This document shows, in pieces, positions 1-10,077 of a stretch of DNA of 64,000 nt. Origin of the DNA: a virus. The notes under the pieces were generated by a model. The model was not told the DNA's origin and did no database searches. It saw nothing but the letters and a program-made list of their open reading frames with translations. The translations under genes and the position numbers were made by a program. Within the stretch, counting starts at the first letter, position 1. The number at the start of each line of letters is the position of its first letter. The DNA lies in the IMG/VR virus record IMGVR_UViG_3300025626_000006, positions 47,910 through 111,909 of that record, one strand, 5' to 3'.

Positions 1-591
1 AGTTTCATTACCAATAATTACAATTCTTGTTGTTGTCACTTTGTCAACAGGTAGAGTTGAAGTTGGTATGAATGAAAATGAGTTTAACCCATTAACAGCG
101 ATTGCTTTACTTGTAGCGTATGAATTAACATTTATTACAGGACTTACTTTTCCTGGAACACCAGCATTACCTGTTATTGTTCCAACGTCACTATTAAGTA
201 ATATAGCAGTGTATCCTAATTGTTCGTTACCACCATTTTTGGTTGTAACATTAATCGGCACCATTATTTCTTCTTCTCTTACTGAGATAGAAGTTTGTGA
301 TACAGTTAGGTATGGTAACTTAACTGTTGTTTTTGGTAACGATAGAAGTTTATACTTCATTAAGTAGTTCTCATCGGTAATAGCCTCTAATACTGGCATA
401 TTCTCGATTACAATACCATAGTAGTCACTACCTAATGAATGCGCGGGATTCCAAAGGTCATAATCTACCTCATCATCAGCTAATGCGAATTGAGTGATTT
501 GAAATTTGTCCCTACCTTCGGCAAGTAACTCTCTTCCACGCTTAGTAAGTATAGCGTCTACTGTTACAGATGAATTATCTAAAAATCCCAT
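1..591 (-). CDS. virion structural protein, N-terminal part (C-terminus beyond window)
   Basis: The frame opens with ATG at 591, preceded by AGAGGA at good spacing, and stays open for 197 codons to the window edge. The N-terminus (MGFLDNSSVTVDAILTKRG) and the following RELLAEG...FQITQFALADDEVDY resemble a family of small beta-rich virion proteins in marine T4-like phages, in which a conserved 'ILTKRGRELL' helix leads into a beta domain. It is the last gene transcribed in the tail block and has a late-type promoter motif 23-33 bases upstream. The exact virion position is unknown; the family link is from memory. Confidence 0.75.
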   Translation of the reverse strand, partial: MGFLDNSSVTVDAILTKRGRELLAEGRDKFQITQFALADDEVDYDLWNPAHSLGSDYYGIVIENMPVLEAITDENYLMKYKLLSLPKTTVKLPYLTVSQTSISVREEEIMVPINVTTKNGGNEQLGYTAILLNSDVGTITGNAGVPGKVSPVINVNSYATSKAIAVNGLNSFSFIPTSTLPVDKVTTTRIVIIGNET

Positions 592-613
592 AATTGTTTT
601 CCTCTTTTATACA

Positions 614-624
614 TATAAATATAG
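614..624 (-). promoter_or_regulatory. candidate late-type promoter (CTATATTTATA)
   Basis: Read on the minus strand this is CTATATTTATA, 23 bases before the structural gene starting at 591. Similar (C/A)TATTTATA boxes lie just upstream of several other genes. There is no TTTG at the spacing used by the host-like promoters, as expected if a gp55-type sigma reads only a -10 box. Confidence 0.4.
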
Positions 625-675
625 TTTTTTTTATTATTTAACCTATTTCTTGTTTTATAGTTTATTTAAGGTAAA

Positions 676-3600
676 TTAAAACCCTAAATTACGTGCGTTT
701 CTATTTCGTCTACCCCTTAATCCTCGTTGAACTATATCAGTTGATATACGAGTTTGATTTGGTATTATTTTTGGGTTACTAGCTGCTTTACCACCTCGTA
801 TTCCTTTAACCCTTGGGATTGGAAGTGGTTTAGATACTTGGAATGAACTCTCAACGTCTTGTGCTGAATCAACAGCGTCTTCTTTATCTACTTCTTTGAT
901 ATATGCTACTAAATCTTCAACAGGAACGAGTTTAACAGGTTTGATAGGTTTTGTACCACTACCAGCACCTGAACCTACACTACCATTATCAGATGGAGTA
1001 TTGTACACTAATACAGTTGGTTCAACTTTAGTTATTTCAATCACAGGCCCACCATCGGGTGTATCTAATGAATCTGTTGTTAATGAATCACTTGATATTT
1101 TACAACCATTGTAAAGTAAATTTTCTATATTACCAGCAAGACGTGTGTCTTGTACTCTTGCGAAATGAAACGATGCTGAATTAGCGAATTCGATTCCTAA
1201 AGAAGCACTTACTGAATTACTATAAAAGTATTTTGGTTCTAAGTAGTGAGATGACATTCTCGCATTTGTTATATGTGAACCTGTTGGTGAATATTCCCAA
1301 TACGGGTTTGTATCATCAAAGTATTGACCAGTTGTTATATTTAGTCTTTGTATTTTTTCAAACTTGTAAACAGCTGATGTAAAATTATCTATGTCAATAC
1401 TTGAGGACAAATGAAGGAATGACCCACTAATACTTTGTACCACAGTAATAGGATTAGCTTTGTACTGATGGTCAGTATGTGATATAGTGTCAGGTCTTTT
1501 GTAATTATTTCTTTCAAATACATGAGGTTCAATCAATATACCTTTGTGCCAATCAGCTCTCGCAGGTACAATTTGTTTCATAGAATCAAATATAGACATA
1601 TCATATCTTGATAACATATCTATGATTAATTGAATACCAGTACGACCAGTATACTTTTGAAAATAGTTTCTAGCTCTAAAGTCTAATATATCATAACCAT
1701 CGTTATTTCTGACATCAGTATCCCCTACTAAATCATCTATTTCAAAATACCCCTCTGATGCGTATATATCAAAGTTGACAGTATCTGTTGTTGAAAAGTA
1801 TGTTCCTAATAGGTTTGAATCATTTGGAGCAAAATCATATTGACTCACTTCATTTGATTTATCAAATAGTAATGGGCCTTTTAACGAACCTGATTCAATT
1901 CTTACTTTATTGTTAGTAAGGTTTAATGCACCTACTGATGGAATTGTTACATACATCGTATCAACTTCACCCACCAATTGACTCGGACTTCCGTTTGCAT
2001 ATGATGCTGATAAGAAATGACCATAGTCCGAAGTTGATATTTTTTGATTTGGATGTCTTGATATTATAGAACCACTAATTGTGTTAAAAGTACTATCAGG
2101 AAATATTCTGTATAATACTTTTTCAAATGAAGTATCTAAATCTAAGTCAGTTGTATTGTCGTCACTAAAATAAGCTTCTCTATTTTTAGCGTGTTCTTGA
2201 ATTATCTCATTTGATAATGGTTCTGAATAATATCTGACTTCTTGAATACTTGAAGTTGTATTAATTCCATTATTAAATGGAGATTCTAATCTGTTTAAAC
2301 TACTTGATTGTTGTGTTGAGTTCCAAATAATATTAATATCATGTGATGTTGTTGATGCAGTCGGATTAGCTAGTATATCACCCCAATCGTCTACCCACGC
2401 AGAATATAAACTATATCCACCAGAACCAGAGTTTACTGTCACAGCGATATCACGTTGTTTCTTATATGGAACAGTTGGTGTGGTCATAAACGCTGAACTT
2501 CCGTTTGTGACTGAGAAATGTCCAGTAGCTAATTGAGAGTTGTAATGCCATCTCAAATCAGAAGTAGCCCCATCCCATTGGTGTAATCTAAATACAGTAT
2601 GGTTACCTTGTGGCATTTTTCCTATAATTTCAATAGCACCTGGTCGTTTAGATTGTATAGTATCCCATGGGTGTATGGCTGGTTGACCGCCTGATAATTT
2701 TAGTTTATATACAAATCTATCGTGTTCGTATACATTTTTAGTATCTGCGATTTTTGGCCCACCATACTCTCTAATTTTAAGAAATGAACTTGGAATACCA
2801 TATGATGATATCAATGATTTAAATGACCTAGCAGTACCTTTAGATTTATATATACCAGGTAAGTTGTTTAGTAAACGTCTCCACGTTTCTTGTACTATTT
2901 CTTTTGTAGGTTTCGTCTCAAGTGAGCCGGAATTAATCCCATCATTAGTACCTGTTTTATTAACACCTAATTCATAATTCCATAAAGCTGCGTCTGAGTA
3001 TCCGTTGAACAACTTCCAACCAAACCCTTCAGCTACTACATCGACTAATTGATTTGGAAGTCCATCTTTTGGATGTTCTTCTCGTAGGTTTACAGTTGTT
3101 AGAGCTTCTATGTAAGTCCATACTATATCAAAATGTTGCCCAAGCATATTAATAAATGTTATATACTCAGAGTTCTTTTCGTCATCTTGTATATTTACAG
3201 GAATTAAATTTCGTAATCTTCCAGCGTTTACGGCATCATAGTCTTCAGCTATTTTGTAAGTTTTATTATACCACAACTTACCTTGTGAAGTTGTTGACCC
3301 ATAGAGCTCATTTGGATTTGTAGAAGCTTTTGGGTATGGTTCTACAATAAACTCAGATGATGAGTGATGTGTATATAGTGAAGCTTGATTACTATAATAT
3401 AACCAATATTCAAAATCGTCAAATCCACCAATTAATGCGTCTCGTCTATTTTGTGATTGAGATATGTTAGTTAATGCTTCAGAACCACTTACATTATTTA
3501 ATGTGGAAATTCTTGAATCAAATCTTTCAATTTGTTGTAGTTTATATCTAAAGTTCTTGACTCTCTCAGCTGCTGACGAGAAGTTTACAAAGTTTGAAAA

Positions 3601-4890
3601 ATCTGAATGGTCGGTGTTTAGTTTAATGTTACCTAAAGACCCACTAAAAAACTTGTCTATTACTTGTTGGCTAGTTGGGTATCCTGCGTCTAACAAACTA
3701 TTCCAACTTTCAAATTCTCCACTACCATTATTGGATGATGCTAATTCGTAGTTAAAGTTTGGTTCAGAAAAATCATTAGCACTACCGATTGTTTCCAATG
3801 CATTGAAGACTATTAATTTCTCAACATAAGGTTTTATTAATTCTAATTGAACATCTACTACGTCATTAATTTTAACTGATGAGTCAACTTCCGTATATAA
3901 CTTTAATATTGCCTCATCTACTGATTGTAATCCATCAGCTTGTGTATTATATGTTAAGCTAAGATTGTCAGTATTAATAACAACAGTACCACCCGTTTCT
4001 ACTAACCTTGCCGTATCTTGTGGTACATCTGGTGGTAATGATCCAGATGTTAAGAACGGCTCATCATCTTTCTTAATCCAAGACAATGTAGTATTAGAGT
4101 TTCTTGTTAGTTTATATCTATCAAAGTTTTGGGTTACAGGATACGCTGTTGCACTTCCCGGATAAACTGTATTGAATGGTCGAGTCGTGTCTACTTCCAT
4201 AAACGTTGCCCATTTACCAACACCACCATTACCATCTAAGGTTGTAGAAGTTGGTATCCAAACCAAACCTGCTCCATCGTTTGGATAGGGCAGAGTGGCA
4301 ACAGTAACAGGATTTAACGTTCCAAAGAATGCCATATCTAAGACATTATTTATTTTGTTATTACCTAAGTTTAAAATAAATGGCGTATGATTATCTCTGC
4401 CCTCAAAAGAATTACTTGGACTTCCAATATTTTTTCCATTGTATACGTTTCGTAATCCCAAAAATGCATTAGGGGTTACTGAAGCAATTCTAATTTCTTT
4501 TTTGTCTGCGGATATCTCTGTTATTCTACCCCTAGCTACTTGATGAACATGATTATATACAATTGAATATGTACCCGATTGAAATCCAGCATATCTAATA
4601 TCCTTTTCAGGTTGTACTAAAATAGCAGGAGATGTTCCATTTGCTGGAACATTGGTTTTTATTTGATTACCAATACTTGAGTATTGTCTTTGGTCACCAG
4701 AATAAACGTGGTACTCCATTGTTGGAATCGTAAGACCCCGTACACCAGTACCAGTTAAATCTTGTGGTTGTAGCTCTAACTCAACTATCCCATTTGATAT
4801 AGCGGCTAAATCGTCTGCAGACCACGTCTGCCCAAAAGTAGGAGACTTGGAATTAACTTGGTCGGTATTTGTATATCTATCTAAAGGCAT
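676..4890 (-). CDS. large tail/baseplate protein with concanavalin-like domain (1404 aa)
   Basis: This is the largest gene of the window, in the tail block after the gp6-gp25 group. The middle (about residues 640-780) has a segment reading LPGIYKSKGTARSFKSL followed by GIPSSFLKIREYGGP, typical of baseplate-associated proteins of marine T4-like phages. A later part (about 800-960), ending in SIQEVRYYSEPLSNEIIQEH, has the look of a LamG/concanavalin-like beta sandwich. Many Ser/Gly/Asn-rich loops fit an extended fibrous protein. It overlaps the nucleotidyltransferase gene upstream by 14 bases. It may replace gp7, gp8 or gp10; no one-to-one match is claimed. Confidence 0.75.
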   Translation of the reverse strand: MPLDRYTNTDQVNSKSPTFGQTWSADDLAAISNGIVELELQPQDLTGTGVRGLTIPTMEYHVYSGDQRQYSSIGNQIKTNVPANGTSPAILVQPEKDIRYAGFQSGTYSIVYNHVHQVARGRITEISADKKEIRIASVTPNAFLGLRNVYNGKNIGSPSNSFEGRDNHTPFILNLGNNKINNVLDMAFFGTLNPVTVATLPYPNDGAGLVWIPTSTTLDGNGGVGKWATFMEVDTTRPFNTVYPGSATAYPVTQNFDRYKLTRNSNTTLSWIKKDDEPFLTSGSLPPDVPQDTARLVETGGTVVINTDNLSLTYNTQADGLQSVDEAILKLYTEVDSSVKINDVVDVQLELIKPYVEKLIVFNALETIGSANDFSEPNFNYELASSNNGSGEFESWNSLLDAGYPTSQQVIDKFFSGSLGNIKLNTDHSDFSNFVNFSSAAERVKNFRYKLQQIERFDSRISTLNNVSGSEALTNISQSQNRRDALIGGFDDFEYWLYYSNQASLYTHHSSSEFIVEPYPKASTNPNELYGSTTSQGKLWYNKTYKIAEDYDAVNAGRLRNLIPVNIQDDEKNSEYITFINMLGQHFDIVWTYIEALTTVNLREEHPKDGLPNQLVDVVAEGFGWKLFNGYSDAALWNYELGVNKTGTNDGINSGSLETKPTKEIVQETWRRLLNNLPGIYKSKGTARSFKSLISSYGIPSSFLKIREYGGPKIADTKNVYEHDRFVYKLKLSGGQPAIHPWDTIQSKRPGAIEIIGKMPQGNHTVFRLHQWDGATSDLRWHYNSQLATGHFSVTNGSSAFMTTPTVPYKKQRDIAVTVNSGSGGYSLYSAWVDDWGDILANPTASTTSHDINIIWNSTQQSSSLNRLESPFNNGINTTSSIQEVRYYSEPLSNEIIQEHAKNREAYFSDDNTTDLDLDTSFEKVLYRIFPDSTFNTISGSIISRHPNQKISTSDYGHFLSASYANGSPSQLVGEVDTMYVTIPSVGALNLTNNKVRIESGSLKGPLLFDKSNEVSQYDFAPNDSNLLGTYFSTTDTVNFDIYASEGYFEIDDLVGDTDVRNNDGYDILDFRARNYFQKYTGRTGIQLIIDMLSRYDMSIFDSMKQIVPARADWHKGILIEPHVFERNNYKRPDTISHTDHQYKANPITVVQSISGSFLHLSSSIDIDNFTSAVYKFEKIQRLNITTGQYFDDTNPYWEYSPTGSHITNARMSSHYLEPKYFYSNSVSASLGIEFANSASFHFARVQDTRLAGNIENLLYNGCKISSDSLTTDSLDTPDGGPVIEITKVEPTVLVYNTPSDNGSVGSGAGSGTKPIKPVKLVPVEDLVAYIKEVDKEDAVDSAQDVESSFQVSKPLPIPRVKGIRGGKAASNPKIIPNQTRISTDIVQRGLRGRRNRNARNLGF

Positions 4891-5458
4891 TTTTTATATC
4901 CAAATGTACTCCAGAATAAATATCCTCTTGTACTCTTTTTTTAGCTTTAGCTATTGTACGATAATCATAACCATCCATTTGATACAATCCACATGGTAAT
5001 GGTGTAACTCTATATTTGGTTTCATATCTTGTTATAGTCCTTGGCGTATTAATATCTCTTGCTTCGTATTCAGTAAAATTTTTAATTCGTGTAAACTTTT
5101 CAGTTTTCTGTATTCGTTGACACTTTTTTCTTATAGCTAAATGCTCTTGATAAAGATTTTGATTTTGCCATTTTATATCTATAAGTAGTTTATTTTGAAA
5201 TCCTAAAATCATTGCTTTATCTAAAACATCTTTTAAATTAGGATAACTTTTAATCTCACCTCTTAGTATTATATCAATATCATTTGTTTTAATATTAGCA
5301 CCATACACTTTTTCTGCAAATGAACCTACTAAATAAACTTTATAGTCGTCTAAGTTAGTAGCTTTTTTAAGCTGACCCCACCATGATTTGAATGCCATCA
5401 TTGTTGGTTCATTCCATGGGGTTCGAGTTTCTATGTTACCTGCTCTAAAATAAAACAT
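4877..5458 (-). CDS. minimal nucleotidyltransferase-fold protein in the tail gene block
   Basis: The motif VGSFAEKVYGANIKTNDIDI (about residues 44-63) matches the Pol-beta-type nucleotidyltransferase signature hGS...DhD, with Gly45-Ser46 and metal-binding Asp60 and Asp62. Such enzymes transfer NMP to proteins, RNA or small molecules. The C-terminal half is basic and unassigned. The gene sits between two structural genes and overlaps the 1404-aa tail gene by 14 bases, so it is co-translated with virion proteins. Substrate unknown. Confidence 0.7.
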   Translation of the reverse strand: MFYFRAGNIETRTPWNEPTMMAFKSWWGQLKKATNLDDYKVYLVGSFAEKVYGANIKTNDIDIILRGEIKSYPNLKDVLDKAMILGFQNKLLIDIKWQNQNLYQEHLAIRKKCQRIQKTEKFTRIKNFTEYEARDINTPRTITRYETKYRVTPLPCGLYQMDGYDYRTIAKAKKRVQEDIYSGVHLDIKNAFR

Positions 5459-5466
5459 ATATTCCT

Positions 5467-6057
5467 TTAATCTGAGTAATAGTCATCTGAGTAATAGTTT
5501 CCACCACCACCACCACCAATGGAGTTTGAACCACCAGTAACACCCGATAGGTTACCTACTCCACCACCACTTGTGTTTCCAGCTGGTTGATTAGCTTGTG
5601 CATTATTAAGGTTAGCCATATTATTATCAATGTAACCTGGTGGCACCATTGATGTGGTTTCTGTTTGACCTTCTACATAACCCCATCCAGCTGTTGTAGC
5701 TAAGTCTCTTGGGATTTGTGAATAAGTTCCTGTATTAATTCCGGCTGGAACACTTGGGTATACAAATGACAATTTCTTGATAACTGTATCTATATTATTT
5801 CTAAACGTTTGGTCATCATATCGTGTAGCTTTTGTTGATGGAGTACCTTCTATTGGTAGTACAGGCAACTGTCCATATGTTGGTGTTGCAAGGTCTGAAC
5901 TATTTGGAACTATCTCATATGATATTATCTGACCTCTAACGTTTCGCTCAATAGGACGTGACACCTGTGGGTTTTCTCCACTTGGTGCTTGTAATGGAGT
6001 TCCTGAATCTACGTTAACTGGTGTAGATGTTTGATTTGTTGTAGGTGCCATTGCCAT
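5467..6057 (-). CDS. putative tail-associated protein with Gly/Asn-rich C-terminus
   Basis: A 196-aa protein with a Thr/Ser/Pro-rich N-terminus, a short structured middle (about residues 75-140) and a low-complexity tail rich in Gly, Asn and Ser that ends with two YYSD copies. It lies between the DNRLRE-like tail protein and the nucleotidyltransferase with very short spacings, so it is read as part of the late structural operon. No family recognised. Confidence 0.6.
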   Translation of the reverse strand: MAMAPTTNQTSTPVNVDSGTPLQAPSGENPQVSRPIERNVRGQIISYEIVPNSSDLATPTYGQLPVLPIEGTPSTKATRYDDQTFRNNIDTVIKKLSFVYPSVPAGINTGTYSQIPRDLATTAGWGYVEGQTETTSMVPPGYIDNNMANLNNAQANQPAGNTSGGGVGNLSGVTGGSNSIGGGGGGNYYSDDYYSD

Positions 6058-6058
6058 A

Positions 6059-8134
6059 TTATCTTACCACTTTAAAATAAAAATTATCATCATAGTATCG
6101 TGTTGTACCACCTTGGTCTACTCTAAAACAAAACTTATAGAATCTTTCAGGTTGTAATCCATTAAACCAAAAGTTAAAGTAATTACCACTTGAATCACAA
6201 CTTAACTTTGTATAGCTTGTATCAAATGGAATAATAACTTGGTCTGTATCGGCGTCAACTATCGAGTAATATGATGTGGTTGGTAAATACTTTATAGACT
6301 TTAATGGGTTTGACGCAAAACTTCTACTTGGATATCGTTCTCTACCAAATACTCGTATCTTACCTTTTGATTTTTCTTTATATTCGGTTTGTAGGTTTTT
6401 AACATAAACTACTATATCGTCTGAAACTAATGATGATAGTGACCCCGTAACAAAAGAAGAATCATCCCATCGTGTTTCTAAAACAGGTGGATATATTGTA
6501 TGCGTGTCTGATGAAAAGAATTTGATTGTACCAAACTTTGTTGGAGAACTCTCATCTACATTTTTCTTTTTGATTATGAACCCATTGTTATTACGAGTTC
6601 CATCAATCCACTCTGTAACATATTGTGTTACATTGGTGTCAAAACTTTCTGTGTATTTATCAAATGATTGGGTGTAGTGTAATCCGCTAAATGATGACGT
6701 GAACCATGTACCCCCACCTTCGGTTACAGACCAACGTGCGTCATAAAATACATCGGCGTATAACGATGAGGTTGTATCGACATTAAATGAGATTAAATTA
6801 AAGTTGTCCAATGACCCACTAGCCGAATAACTACCACTAGCGAAGAATGTCCATCTAAACAAATAATCTCCATTTTGACGTGCATTAAATGAAATTGATG
6901 GAGATAGGCTTGATGTTATATTTTTAACATATCCAGTTAAGTCATTTGTGTCAACCACACGACCATCAGGATCAATAATATCAAATTCAATTCCTTGTGC
7001 AGTTCCATCAGCGTATGTTGTTTTATAGTTACCAGAATCTAAATCGAAACTAGCAGTATACCCAGCGTCAGCTTGTAAATAGTATTTTCTATTAAGAGTT
7101 GCTCCGCCAAATCCGTTTGCGTTTAATTGCATTTTACTATTACTAATGACAGCAGACCCAGTAGTTTGTGGATTTCCAGCATCACCCGTAATTGGTTGGT
7201 TTAAGGTGTAAGTAGTAGGTAGTGTATCTGACTCAACATTAAATTGGTCTAAGATTAATGTACCAGGAGGTGTTGTTGCAAATAATAAGAAGTTGTCAAT
7301 ATTACCCGATGAACCATCAGCTCCGTTAGTATCAAAGAATGTATATTGTATTTTATACTGACCGGCCATACTTGATGTAAATCCAAGTTTGTAAGTTCCA
7401 GTAGCTGATATTGATTCCTTGTATCCTACAATTTCATCATTTAATCGTGAACCGCTTGGGTCGATTACATTAAAATCTACACCTGATAATGTGTCTCTAT
7501 TAAAATCAAAATGAATATTATATATTTTAGCATCGTCCAATGATGCTGACAAGTTTGCCGTTCCACCACTAAAATTAGATGATGATAATACTAACTTACC
7601 ATCTATTGCTTGTACAGATGGTACTTCACCTAATGTACCATTGATAGCTTCAACTAATGTAAATCCACCAGTATTACCAACGAAATCATAATATGCTTCT
7701 AATGCGCCAACTGTTGCAGCGTCAAGTGGTTTGTCCACTGTTGAATTTGCTGTATCCCAACTTGAACCACTTAGTCGTTGTGTCCAAGTAACACTTTGGT
7801 CTTTTAATGGATAGTCTATTTTTCCAATACCCTCTTCCCAAGATTCTTTTAATGGAAACGTATATAGAGTGTAGTCCGATTGTATTTCTCTACTCTCAAT
7901 GTTTTCTAATCTAAGTCTATATTGTGGTGATGTTATTGTACCAGCATCCACAAGACTCTTTAACTCGTTTAAATTAAATTGAATTAAAGCTCGTGAGTTA
8001 CCTAATAGGGTAGTGTTATCTGTGTCGTAAAACTTTCCGACTTCAAGAATTTCATCTTTACCTGTGTTTTGAGACTTACGAACATTGTCTTCGTATATTG
8101 TAGCGTCTTTTTGTGGATATATTCTATAAATCAT
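6059..8134 (-). CDS. tail fibre/baseplate protein with DNRLRE-like domain and two inserted beta repeats
   Basis: The N-terminus (IYPQKDATIYEDN...GKDEILEVGKF...ALIQFNL) and the region near residues 540-590 (TEWIDGTRNNNGFIIK) match the DNRLRE jelly-roll pattern of phage and surface fibres. Two copies of a beta-sandwich-like segment are inserted (about 185-285 and 340-450), each with FD-hDP-G followed by a YkhxaTFF strand and a closing 'IDNFLLF' or 'LDNFNLI'. The C-terminal ~110 residues form a separate Ig-like domain. It lies directly after gp6 in the baseplate order, suggesting a peripheral baseplate fibre. Carbohydrate binding by the repeats is inference. Confidence 0.7.
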   Translation of the reverse strand: MIYRIYPQKDATIYEDNVRKSQNTGKDEILEVGKFYDTDNTTLLGNSRALIQFNLNELKSLVDAGTITSPQYRLRLENIESREIQSDYTLYTFPLKESWEEGIGKIDYPLKDQSVTWTQRLSGSSWDTANSTVDKPLDAATVGALEAYYDFVGNTGGFTLVEAINGTLGEVPSVQAIDGKLVLSSSNFSGGTANLSASLDDAKIYNIHFDFNRDTLSGVDFNVIDPSGSRLNDEIVGYKESISATGTYKLGFTSSMAGQYKIQYTFFDTNGADGSSGNIDNFLLFATTPPGTLILDQFNVESDTLPTTYTLNQPITGDAGNPQTTGSAVISNSKMQLNANGFGGATLNRKYYLQADAGYTASFDLDSGNYKTTYADGTAQGIEFDIIDPDGRVVDTNDLTGYVKNITSSLSPSISFNARQNGDYLFRWTFFASGSYSASGSLDNFNLISFNVDTTSSLYADVFYDARWSVTEGGGTWFTSSFSGLHYTQSFDKYTESFDTNVTQYVTEWIDGTRNNNGFIIKKKNVDESSPTKFGTIKFFSSDTHTIYPPVLETRWDDSSFVTGSLSSLVSDDIVVYVKNLQTEYKEKSKGKIRVFGRERYPSRSFASNPLKSIKYLPTTSYYSIVDADTDQVIIPFDTSYTKLSCDSSGNYFNFWFNGLQPERFYKFCFRVDQGGTTRYYDDNFYFKVVR

Positions 8135-8143
8135 GTTTTACCT

Positions 8144-10066
8144 CTAAAATAACGGAACTACTCTACCACGAATATCAATATCAGGAAATTTAATTTCAAA
8201 TACCGATGGGTCTTTAGGTGGGTATACAATACCCTTCTTTGTAGCGTTCTTAATGTTATACTTTCGTGGTGAATATTGACCACCATCTTTATTTATTATT
8301 TGTAAACCACCCTCACCTAAAGCGTTCGGTCTAACCACACTCTGAACACCGTCAACTTCATCTAACATTACATAAAGGTCAGATAACAGAATGGGTTGGT
8401 TGATTCCAATTTTGTCTACTGCAAAATAATTTTTTAATTTAGCTATACAATTTAAAAGAACTTCGTTAGCGTTAAAGTTTGGTTTAACTACAAGTTCGAA
8501 ATCAATAGCAATATTTACTATATATGCATTCTTTATATTGATAGCATCTGTTAGGATTCTATAAAAAGACATATAGTTTAATAAGTTTGTTTTAGTTGCG
8601 TTGTTTATTAAAGCAAGTTTCTTGTTAGAATCGTATCCTAATACATAAAAGTTTATAGCTAATGGATTTGAAACAGATGTATCTGTAAATACCCCATCAT
8701 CTAATAATGTTTGGATTTGAAAATCTGGCGCCACAAATGCTTTTGATATAGAACCAAATTGAGGTGGCATAGCGTAAGCTCTTACTACATAATCTTCTCG
8801 TGTTACTGCTCTTGCCTGAGCTCCAAAATATGCTTTAGCATTTTCTCTTACCTCATCCATGGTCTCTTCAAACTTACCACCCATTGCTGGTACTTCATTT
8901 GATACTGCTATTGACTTTTTAGCTTCTTTAAATAAGTCACCATCTAATCCTATATCTGTTGTTTCGATAACTACATTAGCTAACTTATTCAAATCTTGTG
9001 CAACAACATTATCAATAACACCCTTACTAATTCTATACGTTACACTTAATGTAGTGTTTGCTGGAGCGACTCCATAGGTTTTTGAATACAAAAAGTTTGA
9101 TGGGTCAAGTCCTTGATTTAAGTTACCAGTTGCATTGTACAATGATGACCCAACGTTATCTGGATTTGGAAGTAACTCTTCATCAGCATTTGATGATACA
9201 CCTGCTCCAAATTGAATTTCAATCTCCCCCTCGTCTGTTACACGAGTTATATATCGTTTAGGAACTTTTTTTAATTTTAATAAAGCTGGAGTTTCACTTG
9301 CAAATGCTGAATGCTTTAATGAGTACTCTGATGTGTTAGGTGATTCTTCAAATACAGTATCTTGCCCAAGGTAATCTACCTTAGTCCACTCATCACCCTC
9401 AGAATCCATTATTTTAATTACGTCAATTAAACCATCTTCATCTTTTAATCGTATCTTATCATATATCTTAGGAGAACCGAATGTATATGTTTTAACCTTC
9501 TCTTTACCACTTGTAGCTTGTACATATTTTTTCAAAAGAAATTTTACTGGTAGATTTGTATTGTCATCTATTTGATAAACGGATACTTCCGTTGGGTCGA
9601 ATGATGATGAATAATTAAATCTAACTTTTTGATTTGTAGTAAATGCAATATCACCATCAGATTCTGCGGTGACTTTAGCTCCTTCTTGAAGAGTAAGTGC
9701 GTATCTAAAATCAGGCGATACATTAACACCAGTACCAATAGCTGGAACTAATTGGTACATACTTAACTTAGAAGTTGCTGGCACATTAAGTTTAGGTTTA
9801 TATCCTAAAGATTGTGCGATTGCAAATACGTTCTTTTTTTCTTGTGCTTGTTCTAATAGAGACTCTCTTAACTGAACATCCGTATAGTACGAAAGTACAT
9901 CACCTACATATGATGCGATTTCCATCATCATCATACCAGGAGAAGCCTCGTTGAAGTCATTGTAAGTTTGAGGGAAATAGTTTTTTGTGAAGTCTATAAG
10001 ATTAGTTCTTATACTTCCAAAATCTCTACCTATTAAACTAACATCTTTTTTAATTTTATCTGCCAT
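8144..10066 (-). CDS. 6: baseplate wedge protein gp6-like
   Basis: The N-terminal region (DVSLIGRDFGSIRTNLIDF, then PGMMMMEIASYVGDVLSYYTD) is the hallmark of T4 gp6 and of baseplate J-like proteins. The length (640 aa) matches gp6. It forms the inner ring of the baseplate with gp25 and gp53. The neighbours fit: gp25 lies immediately upstream with 11 bases between, and fibre-like genes follow downstream. Confidence 0.92.
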   Translation of the reverse strand: MADKIKKDVSLIGRDFGSIRTNLIDFTKNYFPQTYNDFNEASPGMMMMEIASYVGDVLSYYTDVQLRESLLEQAQEKKNVFAIAQSLGYKPKLNVPATSKLSMYQLVPAIGTGVNVSPDFRYALTLQEGAKVTAESDGDIAFTTNQKVRFNYSSSFDPTEVSVYQIDDNTNLPVKFLLKKYVQATSGKEKVKTYTFGSPKIYDKIRLKDEDGLIDVIKIMDSEGDEWTKVDYLGQDTVFEESPNTSEYSLKHSAFASETPALLKLKKVPKRYITRVTDEGEIEIQFGAGVSSNADEELLPNPDNVGSSLYNATGNLNQGLDPSNFLYSKTYGVAPANTTLSVTYRISKGVIDNVVAQDLNKLANVVIETTDIGLDGDLFKEAKKSIAVSNEVPAMGGKFEETMDEVRENAKAYFGAQARAVTREDYVVRAYAMPPQFGSISKAFVAPDFQIQTLLDDGVFTDTSVSNPLAINFYVLGYDSNKKLALINNATKTNLLNYMSFYRILTDAINIKNAYIVNIAIDFELVVKPNFNANEVLLNCIAKLKNYFAVDKIGINQPILLSDLYVMLDEVDGVQSVVRPNALGEGGLQIINKDGGQYSPRKYNIKNATKKGIVYPPKDPSVFEIKFPDIDIRGRVVPLF

Positions 10067-10077
10067 ATCCTATTACC

